A stretch of 64,000 bases of DNA from Verticillium longisporum (taxonomy: Eukaryota > Ascomycota > Sordariomycetes > Glomerellales > Plectosphaerellaceae), in NCBI GenBank assembly GCA_019188255.1, contig JAETXT010000010.1:1364001-1428000 (forward strand), read 5' to 3'. This document shows, one piece after another, positions 54,230-64,000 of this stretch. Positions within the stretch are counted from its first letter, which is position 1; each line of letters begins with the position of its first letter. Below the pieces are notes generated by a model. It saw only the letters and a list, made by a program, of their open reading frames with translations, had not been told where the DNA came from and made no database searches. The translations under genes were made by a program, and so were the position numbers.

Positions 54230-55262
54230 GGAGAGAAAGAGAGGGAGGGACGGATGGAGAAAAGAAGCAAGTCCACGTGGCGACCGCGAGTTTCCATCAT
54301 GGCCCCCGCCCCCCGTCTTGTTTGCGAACCATTCTAGCCAAGCCAGGGAGGGGGCCCATGGGTAGACCCCTTCCTGTCAGGGCGAGCCTAGTGCTAGGCC
54401 GCTCTTCCTACTCTGTCGACGGCTGCTCGCCGCCCGCCCTGCATTACATGTTAGAGTCATGCATGGCCTAGGCCACCTTGACTCCAGAACGTGGAGGTGG
54501 TAAGTTACAAAGCAATTGCACGTGGCGTGAGTAGCGTCTGCTGGCCGACCTCCCAGCATGGGAGGCAAACAATGAGGCCTCCCTGCGTGAGGTGATGTTT
54601 TGCCAAACATGGTGGTTCGCCCTTGGGCGCCGGCGACATAGCGTTCACAAGCAGGAAAAAGAAGGGACTGTTGAACATTTCAATTGATCTCCTCGTCACT
54701 TCTCTCGAAGCCGGAGGCCGTCAATCCTGAAGATTACGGCATGGTATTCGTCCCCTCTCCACCTCGCCTGTAGCAAGCATCTCAACCCAACTGGGTATAT
54801 CAGTCCTGTGCTCCTGATTCATGTCTCCTGTAAAGTGACTCCAGTACATGTCTAGTAGCGTTCATGCCTTTTCGTTTCCGAAACCCCGTCCCGTATGTAA
54901 GCGGGTCACAACACACCGTATATACACATCGCCTCATGTAGAAACAAGAGCAAACGGCTCGTCTAGCGTGACAAAAGAAAACGTCAAACGTCGCATCTGA
55001 TCATGAGACAGGTGGTTGACAAGTGACAAAGAAAACGGCAAAATAGAACAAGGGAAAACTTTCGGGGCCTGAAAAGGCAAACTGCTCGCGACGAGGTCGA
55101 AAACTCGCATGGCTCGCCAGTGGTCAAAGGAGTGACGTGGTTGGGTATCTAAAATTGTGATTGAAAATGGAGAATGGCTTCATGAAGAAGAAAAAGAAGA
55201 AGAAAGGCGGCAGTTGCGTGGTAATGCGTCAAGTCGTCATAATTACGAAAAGGCCAAATCGC
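54230..55262. other. Intergenic, 1 kb
   Basis: This is the 3' flank of the leftward Ser-rich protein gene. It includes a purine-rich tract (54184-54265) and GAAGAAGAAAAAGAAG near 55183-55203. No gene is supported. Confidence 0.55.
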
Positions 55263-57032
55263 TCAACGCCGCAGGCCCACTCTGTCAGCGAGCTGTCGCC
55301 AGAAACGACCCTTGCGATCCTCGCTCACGGCGCGCACCATATAGGCATCACGGACCATAGGGCCAACAATGTCTTCGTCGCCGCGTGAGGGGAACTTGCC
55401 CTCGGCATCGGCAAGACGGGGAATCATGGCCATAGGGGCGGGGGCGGCGTGCGCGCTGCCGGCGCGCCCGCGGCCACGACCCCTGCTTCTGCTTCGAGAG
55501 GAGCTCTGGGTGGCGCTTCGAACGGAGACGAAGTTGGGAAGCGGATCCTCGGTCTTGGAAGGCACCTGTCGCAGAGTGCGTTCGTGGGCATCGCGCCATT
55601 CACGATCAATCTCGGCCCATTTGGCCTCGGTAAGAGCGTAGATCTTGGACGTCTGGCCATAGTTCTCGCCTGTGCGAACAATGTGCTTCGTGTAATTGAC
55701 GCGTGCGGCGTCCCAATCAGCACGGAGGCGATGCAGGGTTTCCTGTGAAGCGTCCTCAGGGCGGTACGGTTGGGGCGTAATGGTAAAGTTTGCGTGGCCC
55801 AGGCGATCAGACCAATCATCGTGGTCTTGAACAAAGCCAGGAATGGCACTGGGGTGCGACTGCGTTGGTTGGTCCTGCGAGGGTCGGAAAGATGAGTACG
55901 AGGGCTTTGCGCTCAAGCTGGGAGTGGGAGCATGAGAGTAGGGCAACGGCGAGGGCATGTCAGTGCCCACGACGGACGGTGCCCGAGAGGGCGCGCGCGA
56001 TGTCGCGCGAGACGGCGCCACAGAGGGGGACTGCAGCGGCGATTGCTGGGGATGTTCGATGGGGAAGGCAGTGAGCAGAGGCGGCAGCAGCGGCGTGGTA
56101 GCCAGGGCACGCTCCCGCTCAATGCTGGGGCGCCTGTTGTTGGCCTTCTCGACATCGATGGCTGAAAGAGCAACGCTCTCGCTGCTGTCCCAGAATGAGC
56201 GAGCAGGGGTGGGTGGGAATGTCGGGTCGTTCGCTCCGTTTGACATGTGACGCGAAGGGGTCGACAGAGACGAAGAGCGGCTTGAATCTCGCCGAGAGAG
56301 GGTGCTGAAGAGATTCTCGAACCCAGTCTCGGGCGTGGGTGACGCTGTGGCCGTGGCAGGCTGCGAGCGCTTCGTTGATGCCCATCGAGACAGACTGGGG
56401 AACCTGGTCCCGAAGCGGGAGGCCAGGCCCGACAAATCACCCCTCTGCTGCTTCCCGGGAACTCTCTGGTAGTCTGAGTCACTCATAAAGGCGTAGTCGT
56501 AGTCAAGCTCATCGTACTCTGACGGGTATGCGCTCATGATCATGTCTGTGCTGTCATTGTGAACACAAGGCTCATCACCTAGATGCGCAGTGGCGGTTAG
56601 TTCGGGGGGCTCTGCCTGTTTGGGAAAGCAAATCATCCTTACACAAGCAGTTATACAGGTCGAACTGGTCGGACACGATTGTGTCTTCATCCTCGCGCTC
56701 CATTGGCTCTTCTTGCACGTCTGGGAGCTGGCGTTTGGCGGCCTTGTGAGACGGAGGCCCAGAGGTCGAGGCGGCCGAGGACAAGGTTGGCGAGACGGGG
56801 CTGTCGGCGCACAACATTGGGGGAAGCTCGAGAGAGGAGGTTGAGCTCGAGTATCGCATATGACCGCGGGCCGAAAAGGTTGGCGTGAGGGGGAGGTGAC
56901 GTCCGAGGAGGACGAGTTGTGGGTGTAGTAAGCAAAGTGGCGATCGGTTTCGGCGTCATGAGACTGGACCTCCATCTTCTTGCGCTCCTCGACAAGCTGG
57001 GGCAATAACAGCGGCTTCAACTTGGGAGACAT
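55263..57032 (-). CDS. Conserved fungal Ser-rich protein of unknown function, one-base frameshift
   Basis: Two exons (56643-57032 and 55263-56578; 64-nt intron with GTAAGG, ACTAACC and CTAG) plus one restored base give 568 residues. The N-terminus reads MSPKLKPLLLPQLVEERKKMEVQ then HFAYYTHNSSSSDVTSP, which I associate with an uncharacterised Sordariomycete family. A short acidic stretch and QFDLYNCLCDEPCVHND (spliced across the intron) follow, then a tyrosine/acidic patch SEYDELDYDYAFMSDSDY. The middle is Ser/Pro-rich. A helical region LHRLRADWDAARVNYTKHIVRTGENYG lies near residue 440, ahead of an RS/RG-rich segment and a basic C-terminus. The frame breaks near residue 47, where one extra C in the coding-strand CCCCC (56889-56893) joins DVTSP to LTPTFSARGHMRYSS and restores 569 codons. 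No catalytic motif is seen. Confidence 0.75.
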   Translation of the reverse strand: MSPKLKPLLLPQLVEERKKMEVQSHDAETDRHFAYYTHNSSSSDVTSPSRQPFRPAVICDTRAQPPLSSFPQCCAPTAPSRQPCPRPPRPLGLRLTRPPNASSQTCKKSQWSARMKTQSCPTSSTCITACVRMICFPKQAEPPELTATAHLGDEPCVHNDSTDMIMSAYPSEYDELDYDYAFMSDSDYQRVPGKQQRGDLSGLASRFGTRFPSLSRWASTKRSQPATATASPTPETGFENLFSTLSRRDSSRSSSLSTPSRHMSNGANDPTFPPTPARSFWDSSESVALSAIDVEKANNRRPSIERERALATTPLLPPLLTAFPIEHPQQSPLQSPSVAPSRATSRAPSRAPSVVGTDMPSPLPYSHAPTPSLSAKPSYSSFRPSQDQPTQSHPSAIPGFVQDHDDWSDRLGHANFTITPQPYRPEDASQETLHRLRADWDAARVNYTKHIVRTGENYGQTSKIYALTEAKWAEIDREWRDAHERTLRQVPSKTEDPLPNFVSVRSATQSSSRSRSRGRGRGRAGSAHAAPAPMAMIPRLADAEGKFPSRGDEDIVGPMVRDAYMVRAVSEDRKGRFWRQLADRVGLRR

Positions 57033-60000
57033 GGCGGATAGCTGGGGTTGCGGAATTCTAGGTGCGTCCAAGAGAAGATTAATCAACCGAGAGATGTGCT
57101 GACGGTGACTCTGTCAACAAGGCGAGGCGATGGCGGCGGTGGGGTAGATGTAGGCCAAGGTAGACAAGAGACTGTTGGGCAGCGGGATGGTGTGCTGCGA
57201 GGTGTCCCGGCTTGACAGGCTGGGTGCCGACGGCGTGGGATGAGAGTGTCTTGGGGGGATCGGTTGAGCAACCCGTTCGTCCGTTCGTTTGGTTGTTTGG
57301 TTCGCGTGACCTCAGATAGTTGGTAGCAGCGTTAGGGTAAGGTAGGTAGGTAGTCTAGGTCACAATGGACCAAGCAGGATATCTGCCTCCGCTCCCTCGT
57401 GCCCTCGCGTTCCTAGGGGTTCTCTGTCGAGGTTGACTCATGCGAACCTGTTACGAGGCGTTGAGGACAACGATCGTCTCAGAAAATGGAGTGGTTGTGG
57501 TTGATGGTTCGCTTGCGCGGGGTCGTCGCCGAAGAATGGTTGGGGTGGGATATGCGCTGTGCTGTTGTACCCCTGACGAGCAATCTGTGTGCTTGAAGAA
57601 TCGGGTCGTAATATTGGCTGTTGGGCGTGGGGATCCGGGGCAGCAGGTGTGTGTTGTTCAAGTGGCTACGTGGGTGGTGGTGCAGTGCTGTTCGTTGGAG
57701 AGTCTGCAGAAAGCGGGAACTTGGGTTGGGTAGGACAGCAGGTGACGATCAATGAGTGGTGCTCAGTGATCGATGTCCAGACAATGTCGCAGAAGCTTGT
57801 CGAGCAGAGCAAACCGAGCTGTAAATCGCAGGGAAAAGATCCGAGTGCTGGTGGAGGAGAGTCGATGATAGAGCTACAAGAGAGACGTCCGGGTCGAGGT
57901 GAGGTGGGAGGATGGGGATATGGGATCTGGATGTTGTGGTCTGGGGAGGACCCGGTTGGGATGTTTTGGGGGCGCTGGTTGGTGGGCGGGCGAGAAACAA
58001 GAAGGGGAGTGACCTGGATGTTTCTTTCCCTGCCTGAGGGTGCTGGGTTCAGGCCCTGAGTATTGGGCAGTGGGCACCGACTGACAGACTGGGCTGGTCT
58101 TTCCCAGGTTCTGGGGCCGCCGGGGGGCTTGTGTGTGGCTTGTCACTGCCCTTTTTGGTGGATGACGGAATTGAGGCAAGGGCAACGAGGGCAAGTGGGC
58201 AAGAGAGGTACCCAGGTACTTGTCGGATGTACCCTGGTACGAGGTTGAACAGGTCCGGAGACCAGCAAACGGGACGTTGCACGTCAAAGAAGCCGGCGAG
58301 CCTGGGGGTACTGGGTACCTATCCGTCCAGGTTAGGTGCCCAGAAGAAGGAGCAAGGGTTCCTGCCGTTAAGCTCAACCCAGTGCTAGTGCTCTTGGACG
58401 AGAAAGGTTTAGTGCACGAGCTGGCTCCACGGCGTCGTCTCCAAATTCTGCCCTAGTGCTCAGAGCCCTTGCGGTGCGCTAAAGAGTTTTGCGGTCCAAG
58501 GCTCTTTTTAGGCCCCTCACCAGAAGCCGGGAGTCGGACACCAAGTGAGTCCTCGGGTGTTCGAAAGTCGCTTGTCGCACGGCAACTGACTCTGGAAGCT
58601 GGAAGCCCGCTGAAGAACGGTGGCGATCAGACTGTGTTGGCGGATGGGAAAGGGAAAGGCTTTCTCTGGTGAGACACGGAGCTTGTGCCTGCGGGATTCG
58701 TTGTTTGGCGCAGGCAGTCGACGGCTGACGATGAGTAGGTATGATCAAGTCACTTACCATGTACGTCGTACTTTGCCATGGTACTTGTACACCGACTGTC
58801 ACGTCGCCAGACCAGAGGCTGGAAGTCCACGACAAGGCCCGCGTAACGAAGTTCCATTCCCAGTCGTCCTGGGATGGCGGACCCCAGCTTGTCACCTCAC
58901 CACTGACGGGAACGTTGTCGGATGCGACTGGGGGGTTCGAGCTCCGCGCTGGGGGGGGAGAGCCTCTCGACTGACTGCGACATGGGGGAGAGATACCAAC
59001 CAAGTGGTGGGCGACAAGACACAGTGAGATGAGACACATGCCTCTCTGTCTACCAGCCCAGCTACTGTACATGGTACTTGTTGTCTCTTTCACTACAATG
59101 CTTTTGGCAACACAGTTGTCGGTACCGTGTTAATCGGGTCTTCTGCTGATGATTCAGCAGCTCTCTCAGCTGCGAAAAGCCGCCGGTTTCATCACTTTTC
59201 GCCCAGGCGCCCTCTTCTGCATCGCAAAATCCCCCACCCCACACCCACTCAACTCACGATACGAGATCCCATACTTTCGAGGGAGGATTACCCAGCCATC
59301 TTGGCCCCGAATCGACAGAGAGTGTGTTGTGTACGGACAAACAAAGAACACAAACCCAGACCGTTGCAGCGGCTGTCCTGTTCCCATCGTCCCGGGCTCG
59401 ATCGCCCACCCTCCCCTGTCTTGGCCTCGCACTTTTGTTCTTGCCCAGGCGGCCCAACCTTCGAGGATACCAGGATACCAGGGGAGGAAAAAAACTTTCG
59501 CTAGGGTAGAGGAGCTTCACGAGCCCTCGGGATCCACCCGCCGTGGTCCGCGTCGGTCTGCTTGGGTCCTCGGCCAAACCTGGGTCGTCCCCCTGGTTCG
59601 TTCCTCGGCCCTGTCTGGCCGCCCAGCCACTGACAGCATTGCCCGACTGCGCCGGCGTCGCGCTTCGATTGAGGTCTCTGCCGGTGCTGGGACTCTTACG
59701 ATTGGGCGCCGCGGCTCCACGCCCATAGACAGTGGGCACGGCTCGCACTCGGCGTTTGGCCCAAATTTGTTCTCTGACCTTCCACGCCCTAGAGGGGGCG
59801 TCCCAAGCGAGGAAGGGAGTCTGTTGGCTAGCCTGGCAGCCAGCCTATTCTCTGCAACGGCTGACAGGGCGGTGACTTGGATAGTCTCTAACTATCAACC
59901 ATGACGATGTGGCTATGAGACACTGCCGGCACTTCAGTCCCTCACATTTGATTTGTGCTTGGGAGCAAGCGAGGCCTAACCTTCAAACGCTGGACCAGAG

Positions 60001-61319
60001 CGCGCTACAGCTTGATGAAGGGTGGTCGAACAGCTTCCTCAAAGCCTACATGGTACATTGTTCAGTACCTACAAGTACATTACATACTCGCTGACGCCTG
60101 CTCCCAGCCGGCAATTGACCCATGCGTCTCTCAGGTGAGCCGACAGACATCCACATCAACAGGACCGGGATCAGAGCTTCCAAGACGGTCAATCCTCATC
60201 CTGGCCACGTCTTCCACATTTCGCCCCAGTGAGCGCCGATGATCGCAAGGTCTGGACCCTCGACGACGCCTTTTCCCAGCATGGACAAGCGCCCTAGAGT
60301 GGCTCTCCCTACTCACTGATGACCACTTTTTCGTCTGGCGGTGCTCCATTCCTATGCCTCCACAGAGTCAACGTCACAGTCACCGTCGCCATCACTGTTA
60401 GTAATCGTCACTGTGACACGATGAAGGGCGACATACTTCACCCAGACGGGCAGGTGCCGAAAGCTGTAGTTGGCAGGAGCTGCCTCAACAGCCATTGGCA
60501 CTCCCGAATGAGCCGGCAACGGTCAAGGTCCATGACACTTCATCCGTCCGTAGCGGAATCGTCGCGACACTCTAGCCAGCGGAAAAGCGTGTCATTTCGC
60601 GCCGACACTGTGGCGTCAGACTTTGAAAATGCCGCCACCATGGTCAGGGTCCTTCACGTTCCCTCCTGCCGCAACCAAATGGGCTTGTTCTTCGCCAGTT
60701 CAAGTTCCGTTCCAGCATATGCATGGCTGCACCACGACGCTGGTTCTGGCGCGATGCCCAGTCGCTCGCTTGAGTGTGACAGGTGCCCGATGCAGTATGG
60801 CTGACGATGGACGGGAGGGGAAGACACACCACAATACCCCGATACGCATGGCACCGAAGGCCCACGAGGGCTCAATCGACGTGGAAATGGGGATTCGAGC
60901 CGTCGCTGTTCGTCCTTCAATCCAGGAACCCTCATACGGCAAAACTACTATGTAGAGCCCGGAGCTCCGGTGAGGTGATCCGAAGTTCACATATAGACTT
61001 CGGTGTCAAGGACGCAGGAGTGGCGGTACTCTGGTACAGTGCTTCAGTTCTCCCACTGAACATCCTAGGCCCCAGGTTGCAGCCGCGGTGCCGCGGGTTG
61101 TTTTCATTAGACGGGCTGTCAGAACATGCCAAATCATGCACCGCAACCTGTCAAAACATGTCAACAGAGCCAGGCTGCATCAGGGCGACGGCCAATGCGT
61201 TACCACAGACCACCATCGTTAAATCAAAGGACCCTATCTACTGGGTTAGCTGCGTCATCAACGGCGGATGTCAACAACAGGACTTGTTCTCTCCTTCCGA
61301 ATCGTTCATGACCCCAATC

Positions 61320-61355
61320 GCCCACGCCCACGCCCACGCCCACGCCCACGCCCAC
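61320..61355. repeat. Six copies of GCCCAC
   Basis: A perfect hexanucleotide array. In one frame it reads His-Ala repeats, but the surrounding frame is not convincing as a gene. Confidence 0.94.
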
Positions 61356-61693
61356 ACGTCTACTGAGTTTGATCAGCGAGGACTCACAACAAACTCCGCG
61401 CTTCCGGTCCGGAATAGAACCGCCGTGGACAACTCTCGTCTGATCTTGCCCTACATATGGCGCTCACCTGTTTCTCGCCCTCGACTCCACGTTATGGGGA
61501 CGAGCCACACACAACAGGCCCTCTTGCGAAGTTATCTCACTGCATCGGACGTCCGCCCCGCCCCTCAACCCCTCCTGCTGCTGGGCCTGGCCAAGGAGGA
61601 AAAGCCGTCTCTCCGTTGCAACTACCAACTCCGCCAGTCTCCGGCCTTCATGCGCTTCTAGGCCCTGAACCCCTCATCACAAGAGCGACTGTT

Positions 61694-61721
61694 CGCCGTC
61701 CGCCGTCCGCCGTCCGCCGTC
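61694..61721. repeat. Four copies of CGCCGTC
   Basis: A perfect heptanucleotide array followed by a partial fifth unit. A 7-nt period breaks every reading frame, which also argues against coding here. Confidence 0.93.
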
Positions 61722-64000
61722 CGCTGCCCACATGGCACTCGGGACAGCCCCCATGGCCTCCTCCGTCCGCAAACACCCAAGGTGGGCAATTTAGCGTCAC
61801 TGACTCAGGCTGAAAACTGGGCCTTGCTGGCCGATTACGCTCTTTAGGAGAGAACTGTTGGTAGACCAAGTACCCACGAACGTGGGTCCGTCTGGTAAGA
61901 ATCCCCTGTCCACCCCAACTCAATTGGCCTGCCATGAGGTCACCACGTGTTGATCGCTACCTGTTCCTGTTAGCATCGACGATGACCGTTTTCAGTCCCC
62001 AGGCATCATCATCGCGCGAAGCAGTCTTCGTTACCTTTTGACGCTGGGCGAGTGCCCAACGGGATGTGCCTCACACTTCAGGCATAATGAGACGTCAGGG
62101 CGATGCCTGCGCCGCTTCAAGGAGGGCCGCCTAGCACAGCATTTTCAACAAGTCAGATGAATAGTGCCTCTTCCTGCCACACATAAAGATTGACAAGCTG
62201 CGGTAACTTGGTACAGCTCCGTCGCAAGCGAGGAACCTCACCGGTCAAGCTGCAGAGTTGATCCGAGGTGCATCGAAAAATCTCGCTGGCGAGGCGCCAA
62301 GGGCCGGTCAACGTGTTGGAGCCTCGCTGTCACACCAATAGACGTGCAGTCTGTCAGTACCGTACCTGTACCTCACCTGTGCATCTTTCCGGCTGTACCG
62401 TTGTCAGTTACATGGTGTACAACCGGCGGGAGGCTTCAACCGCCGTGCCACGTCTCACAGAACACAAAAGAGCGGGGCTAGAGAGAACGGGATAGAGGAA
62501 GAGGCCGTCTCGCTTGGACTTGCAAGGCCAGTTTCACGGCCTCGTTGATTTTCAGCAATTACTGGTGGCTTGCCTCACACAGACACGTCGCGTCGCGCCC
62601 TGCTTTGTCGAGTCGAGTCGATCCGACAGGCCAGGTGGTGATGGAGAGATTACGATGGTGCGGTGCCAATTGGTGCCCTGCACATGTCTCTGATTGGCGA
62701 TTACACAGCCGGTCACTTGCTGTGTTCAGGGTCACCTTCTCCTCAGGGCCACGTGTGTCTTTCTGCACACAGAGGATGCTCATGGTCGCATTGAGGCGAG
62801 TGCTCAACGCGGACTCGAACCTTCAAAGGCAGCGGTCGAGACCGGTGGCCTGCGACAGAGCTTGTTACAGGGATTAACCAAGGTCACCATGCCTAGTGCT
62901 GTGTGCCTCAGCGGCACAATGCCTTTCAGTACGACGGACCGATGGCTGTACGTCGATTCGACGTCAAGGAAATCCTGAAGGATGGGTGCCTCGACCAGGG
63001 CTGTTCAGCAACGTTTGACCGTGTCGCATCCAAAGGAGCCGGCGAACAGCCTCGATTGGCGACGTGCGGGTCATGACAACTTCCCATTTCAGTACTCATA
63101 GTATGGTTCTTTTGTCTTTGCCATTGCATTTGCCTTCGGCATAGGCTGGTCTGGCCTTCAGAGTCGTCACAAGCCTTGCCGCCTCTTCCAGCTGCTCCAT
63201 GAAAACCTGTCTGCAGCAGGTTTAGGCCAGGCCACTACGGACGGCAAAGACCCTGCACGCATCGCACACGCATACCCCTCACAACCATCACGGCCATCGA
63301 AAAGTCTTCAATCGCGATTGCCTCGCCTCGGCCGCGGTTGAGCGCACACCAAGATGCTTTTTTGTTGGGCTTGCTTTCTACGCATGCCCTTCTTTGCGCG
63401 GTGCACCGCAAAGCGTGCCTGGGCAAGCAAAGAGAGAGGGTGGGTTGCTATTCGCCAACCGGGAAAAGAATAAGCTTTGCGCCAGAGTTGGTGGAGAGCC
63501 CACTCACACACTTTTACGCACACACATTCGCCAGGTACCTGCGCAGGTGCTGGATTCGAGAACATGGACAGTAGGCAGCGCTGAGACACTTTTGGCGAGG
63601 TACCTTGCATTAGCTGGGCCGTGGTGGAGGTGTGGTCCCGAAGAGCTTTGCACTCGACATGTTGGAGTCATTGCAGATGCTCAGTTTTTTTTTTCCCCCA
63701 CGTGAGGAAGCAAACTGGTGAGCCTTGAGACATGGCCGTGGGATCGGGTTAGGGCACAAACAAACGTCCAGAGATGAGGTGGGATACGACGAGCCTCGTC
63801 TGGCCTCAACCCGCTCCCCCATCACCGTCTGACTTGATGTAAATGCCGAATCTACAGCAGGGTCGTCTGATGGTGCTGCTTGTAATCCCGTTGCCCGCCC
63901 TCCCTTCCTCCCGTGCCGCGACGTGCACGGCCATAGCCCATTGGCCCATGGCGCTGAAGCGGTAGTCCGCTCGAACTCTGAATCATGGTCAGTTATCACC

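Larger units (their letters stand above)
57033..64000. other. 7 kb right edge without supported genes
   Basis: The longest frames (for example 59149-59904 and 60783-61661 on the plus strand, 58479-59093 on the minus strand) have random-looking composition, overlap other long frames and include simple repeats. The part nearest 57033 is promoter of the Ser-rich gene. AGGTAC/GTACC words are frequent (57330-57360, 58206-58330, 58780-58800, 59060-59135, 62360-62385). No tRNA fold closed when I tested TTCGA-containing sites near 60895 and 62815. Confidence 0.5.

Noticed and set aside
59149..59904. 251-codon open frame on the plus strand
   Set aside because: Composition looks random, it overlaps other long frames on both strands, and it has no recognisable motif, splice partner or believable start context.
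60885..60915. tRNA-like ATTCGAG loop on the plus strand
   Set aside because: The flanks do not pair into a T stem and there is no A box upstream.
60783..61661. 292-codon open frame with His-Ala repeats
   Set aside because: It runs through a hexanucleotide repeat and shows no conserved block; long frames are expected by chance at this GC content.
62780..62850. tRNA on the minus strand around a TTCGAGT loop
   Set aside because: The T stem pairs at only two positions and no acceptor or anticodon arm closes.
1..64000. CRISPR arrays, bacterial operons or ribosome-binding sites
   Set aside because: The spliced genes, tRNA intron and protein families are eukaryotic; the tandem repeats lack spacers of the CRISPR type.

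Overview
This window is nuclear DNA from a filamentous ascomycete, most likely a Sordariomycete and possibly Hypocreales. The evidence is compact GC-rich genes, short introns (mostly 50-100 nt) with GTRNGT-like donors and CTAAC-like branch points, several Zn2Cys6 regulators, and fungal versions of OS-9, Med18, a centrosomin-motif protein and an ENA-type ATPase. Taxonomy is inferred from protein and intron style only; no marker gene is present.

Layout. 0-15 kb: an initiator tRNA-Met; a Zn2Cys6 regulator (minus); a CNN_1N coiled-coil/disordered protein probably of the microtubule-organising machinery (minus); a 4.3 kb gene-free stretch with a GTAG microsatellite; a second Zn2Cys6 regulator of AmyR/MalR flavour (minus). 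15-30 kb: an OS-9/Yos9 ERAD lectin and a GNAT acetyltransferase (both minus), a C2H2 regulator (plus) behind a long CT-rich leader, an unrecognised membrane protein (plus), a SAM methyltransferase (minus) and an IlvD/Edd sugar-acid dehydratase of the xylonate-dehydratase type (minus). 30-42 kb: a secreted GH43 glycosidase, a multi-pass HGSNAT/DUF1624-like acyltransferase and a flavin monooxygenase (all minus), facing a divergently transcribed Zn2Cys6 regulator. 42-52 kb: a divergent ENA-family P-type ATPase (plus), a PNKP DNA-repair kinase/phosphatase (minus) divergent from Mediator subunit Med18 (plus), a fourth Zn2Cys6 regulator (plus) and an intron-containing tRNA-Trp. 52-57 kb: a doubtful small two-exon gene and a conserved fungal Ser-rich protein (minus). 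The last 7 kb hold no gene I can support.

Gene models were built by joining exons at splice sites and requiring the frame to close. Seven otherwise intact genes need one (in one case two) extra base at a short G/C run before the protein reads through. In every case that addition makes the total coding length divisible by three. This looks like a systematic one-base loss, most simply a sequencing or assembly error, and anyone annotating these genes must allow for it.

How the genes work together: most are unrelated housekeeping or regulatory genes. The one plausible functional neighbourhood is the xylonate-type dehydratase, secreted GH43, membrane acyltransferase, monooxygenase and adjacent regulator (27.8-42.0 kb), which could serve plant-sugar use through an oxidative pentose route. 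That link is inference from gene order only.
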